In this document: positions 1 through 9,707 of the stretch, piece by piece
Position numbering within the stretch: position 1 is the first letter of the stretch
Layout of the letters: each line of letters begins with the position of its first letter
Assembly (NCBI RefSeq): GCF_039544005.1
Contig: NZ_BAABKV010000001.1
Coordinates: 7,812,001 to 7,876,000 of the forward strand
Source of the DNA: Kitasatospora paranensis
GTDB lineage: Bacteria; Actinomycetota; Actinomycetes; Streptomycetales; Streptomycetaceae
Reading direction: 5' to 3'
Length of the DNA stretch: 64,000 nt
Notes under the pieces: model-generated
Seen by the model: the letters and a program-made list of their open reading frames with translations, nothing else
What the model was told of the DNA's origin: nothing
Database searches by the model: none
Translations under genes and position numbers: made by a program

Positions 1-657
1 GTCGTGCTGATCATGCTCCTCGGCACCCTCGTCGCCCTGCTGCTCGTCCGGCTCGGCCGCCGGATGCGGCTCGCCGTCACCGTCGCCCTGGTCCTCACCT
101 GGGCCACCCCGGTGATCGCCGCGACCACGGTCTTCCAGTGGCTCTTCCAGTCCCGGTTCGGCGTCGTCAACTGGGCCCTGGACCGCGTCGGCCTGCACCG
201 GTTCCACGACTACGCCTGGTTCGCGCACGGCGACGCCACCTTCGCCGTGCTGGTCGTCCTGGTGGTCTGGCAGTCCGTGCCGTTCGTGGCGCTCACCCTC
301 TACGGCGGCCTCACCACCGTGCCCGGCGAGCTCTACGAGTCCGCCCGGATGGACGGCGCGACCGCCTGGCAGACCTTCCGGCTGGTCACCTTCCCGGTGC
401 TGCGCCCGCTGTTCGCGCTGGTCACCTCGCTGGAGGTGATCTGGTGCTTCAAGTGCTTCGCACAGATCTGGGTGATCAGCCAGGGCGGCCCGAACTCCGC
501 CACCACCACCCTGCCCGTGTACGCCTTCCAGATCGCCCAGTCCCTGCACAAGTACGACCTCGGCTCGGCCGCCTCCACGGTGACCGTGCTGATCCTGCTC
601 GGCGTCCTGCTGTTCAACCTGCGCCGGCTGCACCGTGAGGAGGCGACCGACCTGTGA
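1..657 (+). CDS. Sugar ABC transporter permease, MalF type (5' truncated by window edge)
   Basis: Inner-membrane permease of a carbohydrate importer. The frame is open to the left edge, and the visible 218 codons lack roughly the first 80-100 residues of a normal ~300-residue protein. Four to five hydrophobic segments are visible, plus the EAA loop that docks the ATPase (VPGELYESARMDGATAW followed by a proline-rich turn). The stop codon overlaps the GTG of the next permease by four bases (GTGA), so the two are co-translated. A GH20 N-acetylhexosaminidase follows, which resembles the chitobiose importer operon (dasABC-dasD) of streptomycetes; that specificity is inferred from context only. The ATPase is probably the shared MsiK type, since none is encoded here. 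Confidence 0.9.
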   Translation, partial: VVLIMLLGTLVALLLVRLGRRMRLAVTVALVLTWATPVIAATTVFQWLFQSRFGVVNWALDRVGLHRFHDYAWFAHGDATFAVLVVLVVWQSVPFVALTLYGGLTTVPGELYESARMDGATAWQTFRLVTFPVLRPLFALVTSLEVIWCFKCFAQIWVISQGGPNSATTTLPVYAFQIAQSLHKYDLGSAASTVTVLILLGVLLFNLRRLHREEATDL

Positions 658-1526
658 CCACCGCCCCTGCCGCTCCGGGCCTCCGCCCTGCCCGGGCCGC
701 CCGCGCCCTGCGGCGCGTGCCGCTCAACGCCGCCGCCCTCGCCGTCCTCGCCACCGCCGCGTTCCCGGTCTACTGGATGGCCTCGACCGCCTTCAAGCCG
801 ACCGGCGACATCCAGGCCGGCACCCCCACTCTGCTGCCGCTGCACCCCACCCTCGACCACTTCCGCACCGCCGTGCACGCCGCCGGATTCGGCACGTTCT
901 GGCGCAACAGCCTGCTGGTGACCCTGGGCGCCGTCCTGCTCTCCCTGCTGGTCGGCCTGCTCGCCGCGTTCGCCGTCGGCCGACTGCGCTGGCGCGGCCG
1001 ACGGGCCTTCCTGCTGATGGTGTTCATCGCCCAGATGGCGCCCTGGGAGGCCCTGCTGATCCCGGTGTACGTCATCGCCCGGGACGCCGACCTGCTCGAC
1101 AGCCTGACCATGCTCACCCTGGTCTACTTCATGACCACCCTGCCGTTCACCGTCGTCACCCTGCGCGGCTTCCTCGCCGCCGTGCCGGTCGAACTGGAGG
1201 AGGCGGCCCGGGTCGACGGCTGCACCCGGGCCGGCGCCTTCCGCCGGATCACCTTCCCGCTGCTGGCGCCCGGCCTGCTCTCCACCTCGCTGTTCGGGTT
1301 CATCACCGCGTGGAACGAGTTCGCCTTCGCCAACACGCTGATCATCAAGAACCAGGACGCCCGCACCCTGCCCGTCTGGCTCTCCTCGTTCTCCAACGTC
1401 TTCGGCACCGACTGGGGCGCCACCATGGCCGCCTCCTCGCTGTTCATGCTCCCCGTGCTGCTGGTCTTCCTCGTCCTGCAGAACCGCGTCACCTCCGGCC
1501 TGACCGCCGGTGCCGTCAAGGGCTGA
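654..1526 (+). CDS. Sugar ABC transporter permease, MalG type
   Basis: Second membrane subunit of the importer, 290 residues, the normal length for MalG/CebG-like permeases. It has an N-terminal membrane anchor (residues about 25-45), five further hydrophobic segments, and the EAA loop near residue 180 (VPVELEEAARVDGCTRAG) with the following ITFPLLAP. The GTG start overlaps the previous stop. The C-terminus ends in the usual amphipathic stretch and GAVKG. It should pair with the upstream permease to form the channel for an oligosaccharide delivered by a lipoprotein encoded left of the window. The partner GH20 gene makes an N-acetylglucosamine oligomer a reasonable guess for the substrate. Confidence 0.93.
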   Translation: MTTAPAAPGLRPARAARALRRVPLNAAALAVLATAAFPVYWMASTAFKPTGDIQAGTPTLLPLHPTLDHFRTAVHAAGFGTFWRNSLLVTLGAVLLSLLVGLLAAFAVGRLRWRGRRAFLLMVFIAQMAPWEALLIPVYVIARDADLLDSLTMLTLVYFMTTLPFTVVTLRGFLAAVPVELEEAARVDGCTRAGAFRRITFPLLAPGLLSTSLFGFITAWNEFAFANTLIIKNQDARTLPVWLSSFSNVFGTDWGATMAASSLFMLPVLLVFLVLQNRVTSGLTAGAVKG

Positions 1527-1552
1527 CCGCCCCCACCCTGGAGAAAGCGACC

Positions 1553-3068
1553 GTGATCCTCCCGACCCCCGTCACAGCGTGCGCAGCACCGGACGGTTCA
1601 CCCTCCGACCGACCACCGCCGTGCACGCCCCTGGCGCCGCCGCGCCCGCGGCCGACCTGCTCCGCACCCTGCTGCGGCCCGCCACCGGCCTGCCGCTGCC
1701 GCCCGCCGCGGACGGCACCGTGGTGCTCGCCGTCGACCCGGCCGACCGGGAGCTCGGCGCCGAGGGCTACCGGCTGAGCGTCACCCCCGAGGGGTCCGGC
1801 TGGTCGCCGCCGCCGCGCAGGGCCTGCTGGCCGGTGTCCAGGCGATCCGCCAGCTGCTGCCTGCCGAGGCCCTGGGGGAGCGTCCGGCACCCGGCACCGC
1901 CTGGGACCTGCCCTGCCTGACCGTCACCGACCGCCCCGCCTTCCCCTGGCGCGGCCTGATGCTGGACGTCGCCCGGCACTTCCTGCCGGTCGGCTACCTC
2001 CGGCGCACCGTCGACCTGCTGGCCCTCCACCGGATGAACGTGCTGCACCTGCACCTCACCGACGACCAGGGCTGGCGGATGCCCGTCGCGGCGTACCCGC
2101 GGCTCACCGAGGTCGGCGCGGTCCGCCCGCGGTCGATGGCCGGCCGGGCCGGCAGCGGCCGCTTCGACGAGCAGCCGCACGGCGGCAGCTACACGGCGGC
2201 GGAGCTGCGGGCCCTCGTCCGGTACGCGGCGGACCGCGGCGTCACCGTCGTGCCGGAGATCGAGATGCCCGGCCACGCCCGGGCCGCCCTCGCCGCCCAC
2301 CCCGCGCTCGGCAACGTGCCCGGGCGGCAGCTCGGGGTGTGGACGGAGTGGGGCGTGTGCGAGAACGTGCTCGGCGTCCACGACGAGGTGATGGACTTCT
2401 GCCGCACCGTCCTCGACGAGGTGATGGACGTGTTCGACTCCCCGTACCTGCACCTCGGCGGCGACGAGTGCCCGACCCGCGAGTGGGAGGAGAGCCCCGC
2501 GGCGCAGCGGCGCGCCGCCGACCTCGGACTGGCCTCGCCCAAGGAGCTGCACGGCTGGTTCCTCGGGCAGGTCGGCGCGCACGTCCTGGCCGCCGGCCGC
2601 CGTCCGGTGGTCTGGGCCGAGGACAGCTCGGCGGGGCTGCCGCCGGAGTTCACCGTGATGCCCTGGCGGGACGGCGACCACGCGCTGGCCGCGGCCCGCA
2701 GCGGACACGACGTCGTCCTGACCCCCTACCGCTCCACCTACCTCGACTACCCGCAGTCGGACGCCCCCGACGAGCCGCTCGGCCAGGCGGGCGCCGTCGT
2801 CGACGTCCCCGCCGTGTACGACCTCGACCCCGGCCCCGCGCACTGGACGCCGGCCGAACGGGCCCGGGTGCTCGGGGCCCAGGCCCAGCTGTGGACCGAG
2901 TTCGTGACCGGCCCGGACGACGCCGACCGCCGGCTCTACCCGCGGCTGTGCGCGCTCGCCCAGCGGGTCTGGAACCCCGACGCCGACCTGGCCGCCGACT
3001 TCGAGCCCGCGCTGCGCCGCCACCGCCCCCGGCTGGCCGCCCTCGGCCTCGACGGCCGCCACCCCTAG
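1553..3068 (+). CDS. GH20 beta-N-acetylhexosaminidase (two frame breaks as sequenced)
   Basis: Removes terminal N-acetylhexosamine from chitooligosaccharides; no signal peptide is seen, so it is probably cytoplasmic and acts on imported sugars. A GGAGAAAG ribosome site precedes the GTG at 1553. The conserved reading needs one extra C in the C5 run at 1566-1570 and one extra G in the G4 run at 1791-1794. With both it reads through as about 505 residues, the normal size. The N-terminal part is the GH20b fold (GRFTLRPTTAVHA). The catalytic barrel begins near AFPWRGLMLDVARHF, and the HLGGDE motif at about 2453-2470 carries the Asp-Glu catalytic pair. It lies 26 bases after the permease, in the same operon. 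Confidence 0.85.
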
Positions 3069-3080
3069 ACCGCTCCCGCA

Positions 3081-3120
3081 CCCGCTCCAACCCGCACCAC
3101 CCCGCTCCAACCCGCACCAC
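3081..3120. repeat. Perfect 20-bp tandem duplication
   Basis: The unit CCCGCTCCAACCCGCACCAC occurs twice head to tail, just after the GH20 stop codon. It lies in the 95-base gap before the GH16 gene. No function is apparent; slipped-strand duplication is the simplest origin. Confidence 0.9.
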
Positions 3121-3163
3121 CTCGCACCACGTCCCGCACCGCCCCCACAGGAAAGGGATCACC

Positions 3164-4600
3164 GTGTCAGGAAAGACCCGCATGCCCCGTCGGCTGCGTG
3201 CCGCGCTCGCCGTCTGCGCCGCCGCCGGCCTGGCCGGCGCCGCACTGGCGACCGCGCCGGCCTCGGCCGCCACCGACGCGCTCAGCGTCCAGTACCGCAC
3301 CAGCGCCACCGGTGCCACCGCCGACCAGTCCGAGCCCTGGTTCGAGGTGGTCAACACCGGCTCCACGACCGTGCCGCTCAGCGACCTCAAGCTGCGCTAC
3401 TACTTCAAGTCCGACGGCCCCGCCGTCTCCTACCGTTTCGCCTGCTCCTGGGCGGTGAAGGGCTGCGGCAACATCACCGGCACCTTCGGCACCCTGGCCA
3501 GTCCGACCGCCACCGCCGACCGCTACCTGGAGATCGGGTTCACCTCCGGCGCGGGCTCCCTCGCCCCGGGCCAGAACACCGGCGACATGCAGCTGCGCTT
3601 CTACCGCGCCGACTGGCAGACCCTCACCCAGTCCGACGACTACTCGTTCAACGGTGCGCAGACCACGTATGCGAACTGGGGCAAGGTCACCCTCCAGCGG
3701 GCGGGCGCCGTCGTCTGGGGCACCGCGCCGGCCGGCAACGACCCCTCGCCGTCGCCCTCCCCGTCGCCGTCGTCGAGCACCTCCACCCCGCCGACCGACC
3801 CGAACGCGCCGGCGTTGTTCGACGACTTCAGCTACACCGCCAGCAGCGACCCCGCCGTCCAGCAGCACGGCTGGACGGTGAAGTCCGGCCAGGGCGGCCC
3901 CGGCGTGGCCGGCGCCACCTGGTCGCCCGCCGACATCACCTTCAGCAACTCGGTGATGAACATGCGGCTCACCACCGACGGCACCGCCGCCGGCACCAAG
4001 GAGACCGAGCTCCAGACCACCGCCCGCAAGTTCAAGAACGGCACCTACGCGGCCCGGGTGAAGTTCGACGACACCCCGACCGGCGGCCCCGACGGCGACC
4101 ACGTCAACCAGACCTTCTTCACCTTCACCCCGCTCAACGCGCCGATGGACCCGGACTACAGCGAGCAGGACTTCGAGTACCTGCCGAACGGCGGCTGGGG
4201 CGAGCAGAGCAACATCATGTACACGACGTCCTGGGAGACCTACAACCCGGACCCGTGGAACGCCGTCAACACCCACACCGAGAACCGCGCCTCGTACGAC
4301 GGCTGGCACGACCTCCAGATCACCATCGACAACAGCGCCATCACCTACTACATCGACGGCCAGGTGTTCGGCGTGCACGGTGAGCCCTACCTGCCCGAGA
4401 CCCAGCAGTGGATCGACTTCAACCACTGGCTGATCGACCTCAACGGCCAGACGAGCTCCACCCCGCGCTCCTACGACGAGCAGGTCGACTACGTCTACTA
4501 CGTGAAGGACCAGGTGCTCACCCCCGCCCAGGTCGCCGCCAAGGTGGCCGGCTACCGGACGGCCGGCACCGCGTTCACCGACACCGTCCCGGCCGGCTGA
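3164..4600 (+). CDS. Secreted CBM3-GH16 family glycoside hydrolase
   Basis: Extracellular modular glycanase, 478 residues. The GTG start follows AGGAAAGG with 7-bp spacing; an internal ATG at 3182 is possible. A signal peptide (RRLRAALAVCAAAG... ending ASAATDA) is followed by a CBM3-like module at about 42-185 (VQYRT, WFEVVNTGS, LRYYF), which is a cellulose-binding family. A Ser/Pro linker (PSPSPSPSPSSSTSTPP) leads to a GH16-like jelly-roll. The segment SEQDFEYLPNGGW matches the GH16 E-x-D-x-E active-site pattern, and ITYYIDGQ is typical of laminarinase-like folds. The substrate (beta-1,3- or mixed-linked glucan, or another polymer) cannot be read from sequence. A strong terminator follows directly. 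Confidence 0.85.
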   Translation: MSGKTRMPRRLRAALAVCAAAGLAGAALATAPASAATDALSVQYRTSATGATADQSEPWFEVVNTGSTTVPLSDLKLRYYFKSDGPAVSYRFACSWAVKGCGNITGTFGTLASPTATADRYLEIGFTSGAGSLAPGQNTGDMQLRFYRADWQTLTQSDDYSFNGAQTTYANWGKVTLQRAGAVVWGTAPAGNDPSPSPSPSPSSSTSTPPTDPNAPALFDDFSYTASSDPAVQQHGWTVKSGQGGPGVAGATWSPADITFSNSVMNMRLTTDGTAAGTKETELQTTARKFKNGTYAARVKFDDTPTGGPDGDHVNQTFFTFTPLNAPMDPDYSEQDFEYLPNGGWGEQSNIMYTTSWETYNPDPWNAVNTHTENRASYDGWHDLQITIDNSAITYYIDGQVFGVHGEPYLPETQQWIDFNHWLIDLNGQTSSTPRSYDEQVDYVYYVKDQVLTPAQVAAKVAGYRTAGTAFTDTVPAG

Positions 4601-4612
4601 GACCGGCCGGAG

Positions 4613-4649
4613 GGTTCCGCCCGGGCGCTGCCGCCCGGGCGGAACCTTT
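4613..4649 (+). terminator. Rho-independent-like terminator after GH16 gene
   Basis: A perfect 14-bp stem (GGTTCCGCCCGGGC at 4613-4626 pairing with GCCCGGGCGGAACC at 4633-4646) has a six-base loop and is followed by TTTA. It lies 12 bases after the GH16 stop codon and closes the transporter-GH20-GH16 operon. Confidence 0.85.
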
Positions 4650-4657
4650 ACCTCCGG

Positions 4658-4687
4658 TTGACACCCGTGGACGTTCCGGGCTAGAGA
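4658..4687 (+). promoter_or_regulatory. Sigma70-like promoter, probably giving a leaderless mRNA
   Basis: TTGACA (4658-4663), an 18-bp spacer and TAGAGA (4682-4687) form a good vegetative-type promoter. The ATG of the phosphatase gene begins only six bases after the -10 hexamer, so the predicted transcription start coincides with the start codon. Confidence 0.65.
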
Positions 4688-4693
4688 GAAAGA

Positions 4694-7137
4694 ATGCGCC
4701 TGGGCGTGCCGGCCGACGGTGGACCCGCGGCGGCTGGCCGCGGGCCGGAAGCCGCCGAGCGGGACGACGCCGTCGGGCAGATCCTCGCCGACGCCCTCGG
4801 CCGCGCGGTCTCCGCCACCTCCGCGTACGGCGGCATGGTGTACCTGCCGTCGCAGGACCACCGCACGCTCGTCCTGAGCACCGTCGTCGGCGTGCCGCTG
4901 CCGCTGCTCAGCGCTTTCCGCCGGGTGCCCGTCGCCGCACCGCTGCCCGTCGCCGAGAGCTACCGCTCCAACCACACCGTGCTGCTCTCCGGCGCCGAGG
5001 AGACCATGCGGCGCTTCCCGCGGCTCTCGGTCGGCATGCCCTACGCCTTCGCCTTCGCCAGCGCGCCGCTCACCAGCGCCGACCTCGTGCTCGGCGTGCT
5101 GTGCGTGCTCTGGCCCAGCGACGACGCCGGGCCGCCGCCGGGCGCCCGCCGGCGGCTGCGGGCGGAGGCCCACCGGCTCGCGGACCGCCTCGCGCCGTAC
5201 GGCGAGACCCTCGCCGCGGTCGACCAGCCCACCGCCGTCCAGCTGCCGCCGCCGTCCGGACCGGCCACCCGGGTGGGCGTCTTCGACTGGGACATCCCCG
5301 GCCGGACCCTCACCGTCGACGAGGACCTGTGCGACATCCTCGACATTCCGCCCGGGGCCTTCGACGGCCGCCCGTCCACCCTGCTGGACCGGCTCGCCCC
5401 CGAGGACGTCCCGCTGCTGCGCCAGGCCGTCCGGCGGACGGCCCGCGACGGCGTCCCGTTCGCCCGCCGGGCCCGCGTCCGCGACGTCCGGGGCGGCCAC
5501 CGCACCGTCGAGCTGCGCGGCCGCACCGTCGGCGACGGCACCCACCTGCTGGTCGTCGTCCTCGACGACTCGGCCGGATCCGCCGCCGTCGCCGCGGTCG
5601 AGCGTCTGCGCGACGGCGTCTTCGCCCTCGACACCGACGGCCGGATCGTCTACGCCAACCGCACCGCCGAGATGCTCCTCCAGGCCCGCCGCGACGAACT
5701 CATCGGCCGCCACCCCTGGAGCGTGCTGCCCTGGCTCGCCGACCCCGCGTACGAGGACCGCTACCGGGCGGCCATGCTCTCCCGGCAGCCGACCGCCTTC
5801 CTCGCCTGCCGCCCGCCCGACCACTGGCTGGCCTTCTCGCTCTACCCCGACGCGCACGGCGTCACCGGCCGCGTCGTCGCCTCCTTCGAGCCGGGCGAGG
5901 CCCCCGCCGGGCTGCCCGAGGCACCGCCGCCGACCCGGGCGAGCCTCGGCGCGACCTACCACCTCCTCCAGCTCGCCAGCGCCCTCACCGAGGCGGTCAC
6001 GGTGCGCGAGGTCTGCGACACCGTGACCGAGCAGATCCTGCCCGGATACGGCGGCCAGGAGATCGCCATCTACCTCGCCCAGGCCGGCCGGATGCACCTG
6101 GTCGGGCAGACCGGCTACCAGGACGGCTTCCTCGACCGGTTCGAGGCCACCCCGCTGCGCGCCCGGCTGCCGGGCACCGAGACGCTCTCCACCGGCGCGC
6201 CGCTGTTCTTCGAGACCCCGGCCAGCTCCAGGCCGCCTACCCCGGCATCCCGCAGGACGAGATGTGCGCCTGGGCGTTCCTGCCGCTGATCGCCTCCGGC
6301 CAGGCCGTCGGCAGCTGCATCCTCGGCTTCGACCGGCCGCGCACCTTCACCGCCGAGGACCGCGTCCAGCTCACGGCGCTGGGCGGCCTGATCGCCCAGG
6401 CGCTGGAACGCGCCCGCCTCTACGACGCCGAGTTCGCCCTCGCCCGCGGCCTCCAGCAGGCGCTGCTGCCGCACCGGCTGCCGGAGGTCACCGGTGTCGG
6501 CATCGCCGCCCGCTACCTGCCCGGCACCCGCGGCATGGAGATCGGCGGCGACTGGTACGACGCCATCGCCACCCCGTACGGGCTCTGCCTGGTCATCGGC
6601 GACGTCGAGGGCCACAACGTCGGGGCGGCCGCCACCATGGGGCAGCTGCGCAGCGCCGTCCGCGCCTTCGCCTCGGGCGGCAGCCCGCCGGCCGAGGTCC
6701 TCGTCCGGACCAACCACCTGCTGGTCGACCTCGACCCGGGGCTGCTCGCCAGCTGCTGCCTGATCCACCTCGACCCGGCCGAGGGCCGGGCCTATGGCGT
6801 CAGGGCCGGCCACCTGCCGCCGCTGCTGCGGCTGCCCGACGGGTCCGCCGAGGTCGTCGACCTGGAGGGCGGTCCGCTGCTCGGGGTGGACCGCTCCGCC
6901 CAGTACCCGACCACCCGCTTCCTGCTGCCGGCCGGTGCCGTCCTCGCGCTCTACACCGACGGTCTGGTCGAGTCGCCGGCCATCTCGATCGACGAGGGGA
7001 TCGAGCACCTGCGGGCCGCGCTCGCCCACGTCGTGCCGGCCACCCTGGACCGGCTGGCCGAGCGCCTGGTCGCCCGGGCCCGCCGCTCCACCCAACGCCT
7101 CGACGACATCGCGCTGCTCCTGGTGCGGCGCGGCTGA
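4694..7137 (+). CDS. GAF/PAS-sensor PP2C (SpoIIE/RsbU-type) protein phosphatase (one frame break)
   Basis: Soluble multi-sensor serine phosphatase of about 814 residues; the family usually dephosphorylates anti-sigma-factor antagonists in partner-switching stress pathways. Order: GAF-like N-terminus (residues about 15-160), two PAS-like regions (about 190-300 and 305-400), a second GAF (about 420-570), then the PP2C catalytic domain with GGDWYDAI (metal-binding Asp), GDVEGHNVGAAATMGQLR and LALYTDGLVE. The reading frame breaks near 6216-6221. One extra C or G in the CCCCGG run joins ...FFETP to GQLQAAYPG and restores the protein. No kinase or STAS gene is adjacent, so its target is unknown. 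Confidence 0.85.
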
Positions 7138-7276
7138 GCGCCACGGCCGGGCTGAGCGCCACGGCCCGGCCCGCCGGCGGGCGCGGTGCGCGTCCGCCCC
7201 GAGGGCGACTTTCGTCGCAGCGGATCGCGACGGAAGAGGACAGAGCCGCGCCGCGCGGGGTCGCTAGCCTCGCTGT

Positions 7277-8932
7277 GTGAGATCGAAGCCGAAGGACGCG
7301 CTCCGCGCCGGGCCCGTCCCCGCCTGGTGGCCGGCCGCGCAGGCCGCCACGCCGCGCGCGCTGCTCCGTCGCGTCCTGCCCGGGCCGTGGCGGGTGCGCG
7401 CCGTGCTGTCCGAGACCGTCCCGGCGGTGCTCCTCGGTGGCCTCGTCGGCGTCCTGGGGGTCGACGACCACGGCCCGTGGGCGGCCGCGGGCGCCGGCCT
7501 CGCCGCGGCGCTGCTGTACGTGCTGCGCCGCGGGCTGCCCGCGGTGGTGCTGGTGTTCGCGGGCGCCGGGGCGGGCGCCGACGGCGCCTTCCTGCCGCTG
7601 CTGGTGGCCGCGGGCTGGTCGGCCGGGCGGCGGATCGCCAGCCCGGCCACGCTGACCACCGCCTTCACGGTCGCGCTGGCGGTGACCGTGCCGGCCTCGG
7701 CCTGGCTCGACCCGGGCGGCGTCTCGCTGACGACCAACCTCGTCGTGTCGGCGGTCGGCTTCCTGCTGCTGGCGGTCCTGCCCGCCGTCATCGGCCGGTA
7801 CCGCGCCCAGCGCAGGGCGCTGCTCACCGCCCTGCGCGAGCGCAACGACCAGTTGCTGCGCGAGCGGGAGATGATCGCCCGCCAGGCCCGGCTGCGCGAG
7901 CGCCAGCGGATCGCCCAGGACATGCACGACAGCCTCGGCCACCGGCTCGCCCTGATCTCCGTGCACACCGGTGCCCTGGAGGTCGACCGCACCCTGACGG
8001 ACCGGCAGCGGGAGGCCGTCGCCGTGCTCCGCGAGGCCGCGGCCGGCGCGATGCGGGAGCTCCGCGAGGTGGTGCTGCTGCTCCGGGACGACGCGGTGAC
8101 GGAGACCGGCGGCGTCGAGGGCGTCGACCGGCTGGCCGCGGAGTCCCGCGCGGCCGGGGTCGACGTCATTGTCCACCACGGCGGCGAGCCGCGGCCGGTC
8201 ACCGCCCCGGCCGGCCACGCCGCGTACCGGATCGTCCAGGAGGGCCTGACCAACGCCCACAAGCACGCGCCCGGCACCCCGATCGCCGTCGCGCTGCGCT
8301 GGGAGCCCGATGCCCTGCTGGTCGAGGTGGTCAACGGCCCGGCGCCCCTGCCGGAGGGGGCGGCGATCGGCAGCGGCCAGGGCCTCACCGGCCTGCGCGA
8401 GCGGGCCCGGCTGCTCGGCGGCATCGTGCACGCCGCCCCGACCTCCGACGGTGGCTTCCGGCTGGCCGGTGTCCTGCCCTACGACGGAGCCGGTCCGCCC
8501 GGGGTGCTGGAGCAGGCCGCCGAGACGGATCTGCTCCTGCCGCCGATGCCGCCGGATCCGGGGGCGCGCCGCAGCCCGGCGATCGGGTGCGCACTGGGCG
8601 CGGGCCTGGTGCTGCTGATCACGATCGGCGCGCTGACCTGGGGCGGGTTCGCCTTCGTCCGATCGGTGCACAACGCCACCCTGTCGCGTGCGGCCTTCGA
8701 CGCCATGCCGCTCGGTGCCCCGGAGGCCGAGATACGGCCGCAGCTGCCGCCCGGCAGCAACCTGATGACCGCCGACTACCGCGCCTCGGGGCCGCCCGCC
8801 CCTGCAGACGCGTCCTGCGAGTGGTTCATCTCCGGCGACGAGAACGCCCCGCTGCAGACCGAGACGGTGCTGCGGCTGTGCTTCCGAGGCGGTCGGCTCG
8901 TCGACAAGCAGCACTACGCTGCCGGGGGGTGA
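7277..8932 (+). CDS. NarL-type sensor histidine kinase with C-terminal membrane extension
   Basis: Membrane sensor kinase of 551 residues that phosphorylates the response regulator just downstream. Five to six hydrophobic segments occupy residues about 45-170, then a coiled region leads to the HisKA_3 box RQRIAQDMHDSLGHRLALI, whose His is residue 217. The HATPase_c domain follows (YRIVQEGLTNAHKHAPG; GQGLTGLRERA). After residue ~410 it carries an unusual tail: a linker, a further transmembrane helix (GLVLLITIGALTWGGFAFV) and about 90 residues of presumably extracytoplasmic domain. A TAGCCT hexamer ends six bases before the GTG, so translation may be leaderless. Confidence 0.9.
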   Translation: MRSKPKDALRAGPVPAWWPAAQAATPRALLRRVLPGPWRVRAVLSETVPAVLLGGLVGVLGVDDHGPWAAAGAGLAAALLYVLRRGLPAVVLVFAGAGAGADGAFLPLLVAAGWSAGRRIASPATLTTAFTVALAVTVPASAWLDPGGVSLTTNLVVSAVGFLLLAVLPAVIGRYRAQRRALLTALRERNDQLLREREMIARQARLRERQRIAQDMHDSLGHRLALISVHTGALEVDRTLTDRQREAVAVLREAAAGAMRELREVVLLLRDDAVTETGGVEGVDRLAAESRAAGVDVIVHHGGEPRPVTAPAGHAAYRIVQEGLTNAHKHAPGTPIAVALRWEPDALLVEVVNGPAPLPEGAAIGSGQGLTGLRERARLLGGIVHAAPTSDGGFRLAGVLPYDGAGPPGVLEQAAETDLLLPPMPPDPGARRSPAIGCALGAGLVLLITIGALTWGGFAFVRSVHNATLSRAAFDAMPLGAPEAEIRPQLPPGSNLMTADYRASGPPAPADASCEWFISGDENAPLQTETVLRLCFRGGRLVDKQHYAAGG

Positions 8933-8976
8933 TCCCCGCCCGCCGCCCGCCACCCCGCCCGACTGGAGACCGCACA

Positions 8977-9623
8977 GTGATCAAGGTCCTCGTCGCCGAC
9001 GACGAGCCCCTCATCCGGGCCGGCATCCGGATGATCCTCACCTCGGCCGACGACATCGCCGTGGTCGCCGAGGCCGCGGACGGCCGGGAGGCGCTCGAAC
9101 TCGCCCGTGTGCATGCCGTGGACGTCGTCCTGCTCGACATCCAGATGCCGGTGATGGACGGTCTCACCGCCCTGGCCGAGCTGCCGCGGGCCGCCCCGGG
9201 GCGCGGGCCCTGATCCTCACCACCTTCGGCGAGCGGGAGAACGTCCTGCGCGCGGTCGCCGCCGGCGGCGCCGGCTTCCTGCTGAAGGACACCGCGCCCG
9301 GCGAGCTCATCCAGGCGGTACGGGCGGCGGCCGGCGGCAACGCCTTCCTGTCGCCCGCCGCCACCCGGCACATCGTCGACAGTCTGGCGGCCGGCCGGGC
9401 CACGGCCCGCGGGGAGGCGGCCCGCACCCGGCTGGCCGTGCTGACGGAGCGTGAGCGCGAGGTGGTGGACCTCCTCGGCGAGGGCCTGTCCAACGCCGAC
9501 GCGGGCGCCCGGCTGCACATGAGCGAGGCCACGGTGAAGACCTATGTCAGCCGCATCCTGTCCAAGCTCGGCTGCGACAACCGGGTCCAGGCCGCCCTGC
9601 TGGCCCGCGACGCCGGGCTGTGA
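8977..9623 (+). CDS. LuxR/NarL-family response regulator (one frame break)
   Basis: DNA-binding response regulator paired with the preceding kinase. The receiver domain starts IKVLVADDEPLIRAG, and the phospho-acceptor is Asp54 in VVLLDIQMPVMDG. The C-terminal LuxR helix-turn-helix reads LTEREREVVDLLGEGLSN...ATVKTYVSRILSKLG. The two halves are in different frames. One missing G in the G4 run at 9198-9201 restores LPRAAPGARALILTTFGE and gives a normal ~215-residue protein. It starts 44 bases after the kinase. The promoter targets are unknown. Confidence 0.87.
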
Positions 9624-9645
9624 GCCGCGACGCCGGGCTGTGAGC
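9606..9645. repeat. 20-bp tandem duplication across the response-regulator stop codon
   Basis: The unit CGCGACGCCGGGCTGTGAGC is present twice in direct tandem and contains the TGA stop. The duplication therefore left a second copy of the last codons and stop just downstream of the gene. Confidence 0.9.
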
Positions 9646-9707
9646 CGGGCCGCCGGGGCCGGGCCGTGCGCGAGCCGTGTGCGAGCGGGGCGGGCTCCGG
9701 CGGCCGC

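Noticed and set aside
1553..3068. GH20 gene as a true pseudogene
   Set aside because: The two breaks are single-base losses in C and G runs, and the same kind of break occurs in many other intact genes of the window, so sequencing error is far more likely.
3167..6097. A 976-codon minus-strand open frame across the GH16 gene and phosphatase
   Set aside because: It crosses a strong terminator and a promoter of plus-strand genes and encodes only compositionally biased sequence.
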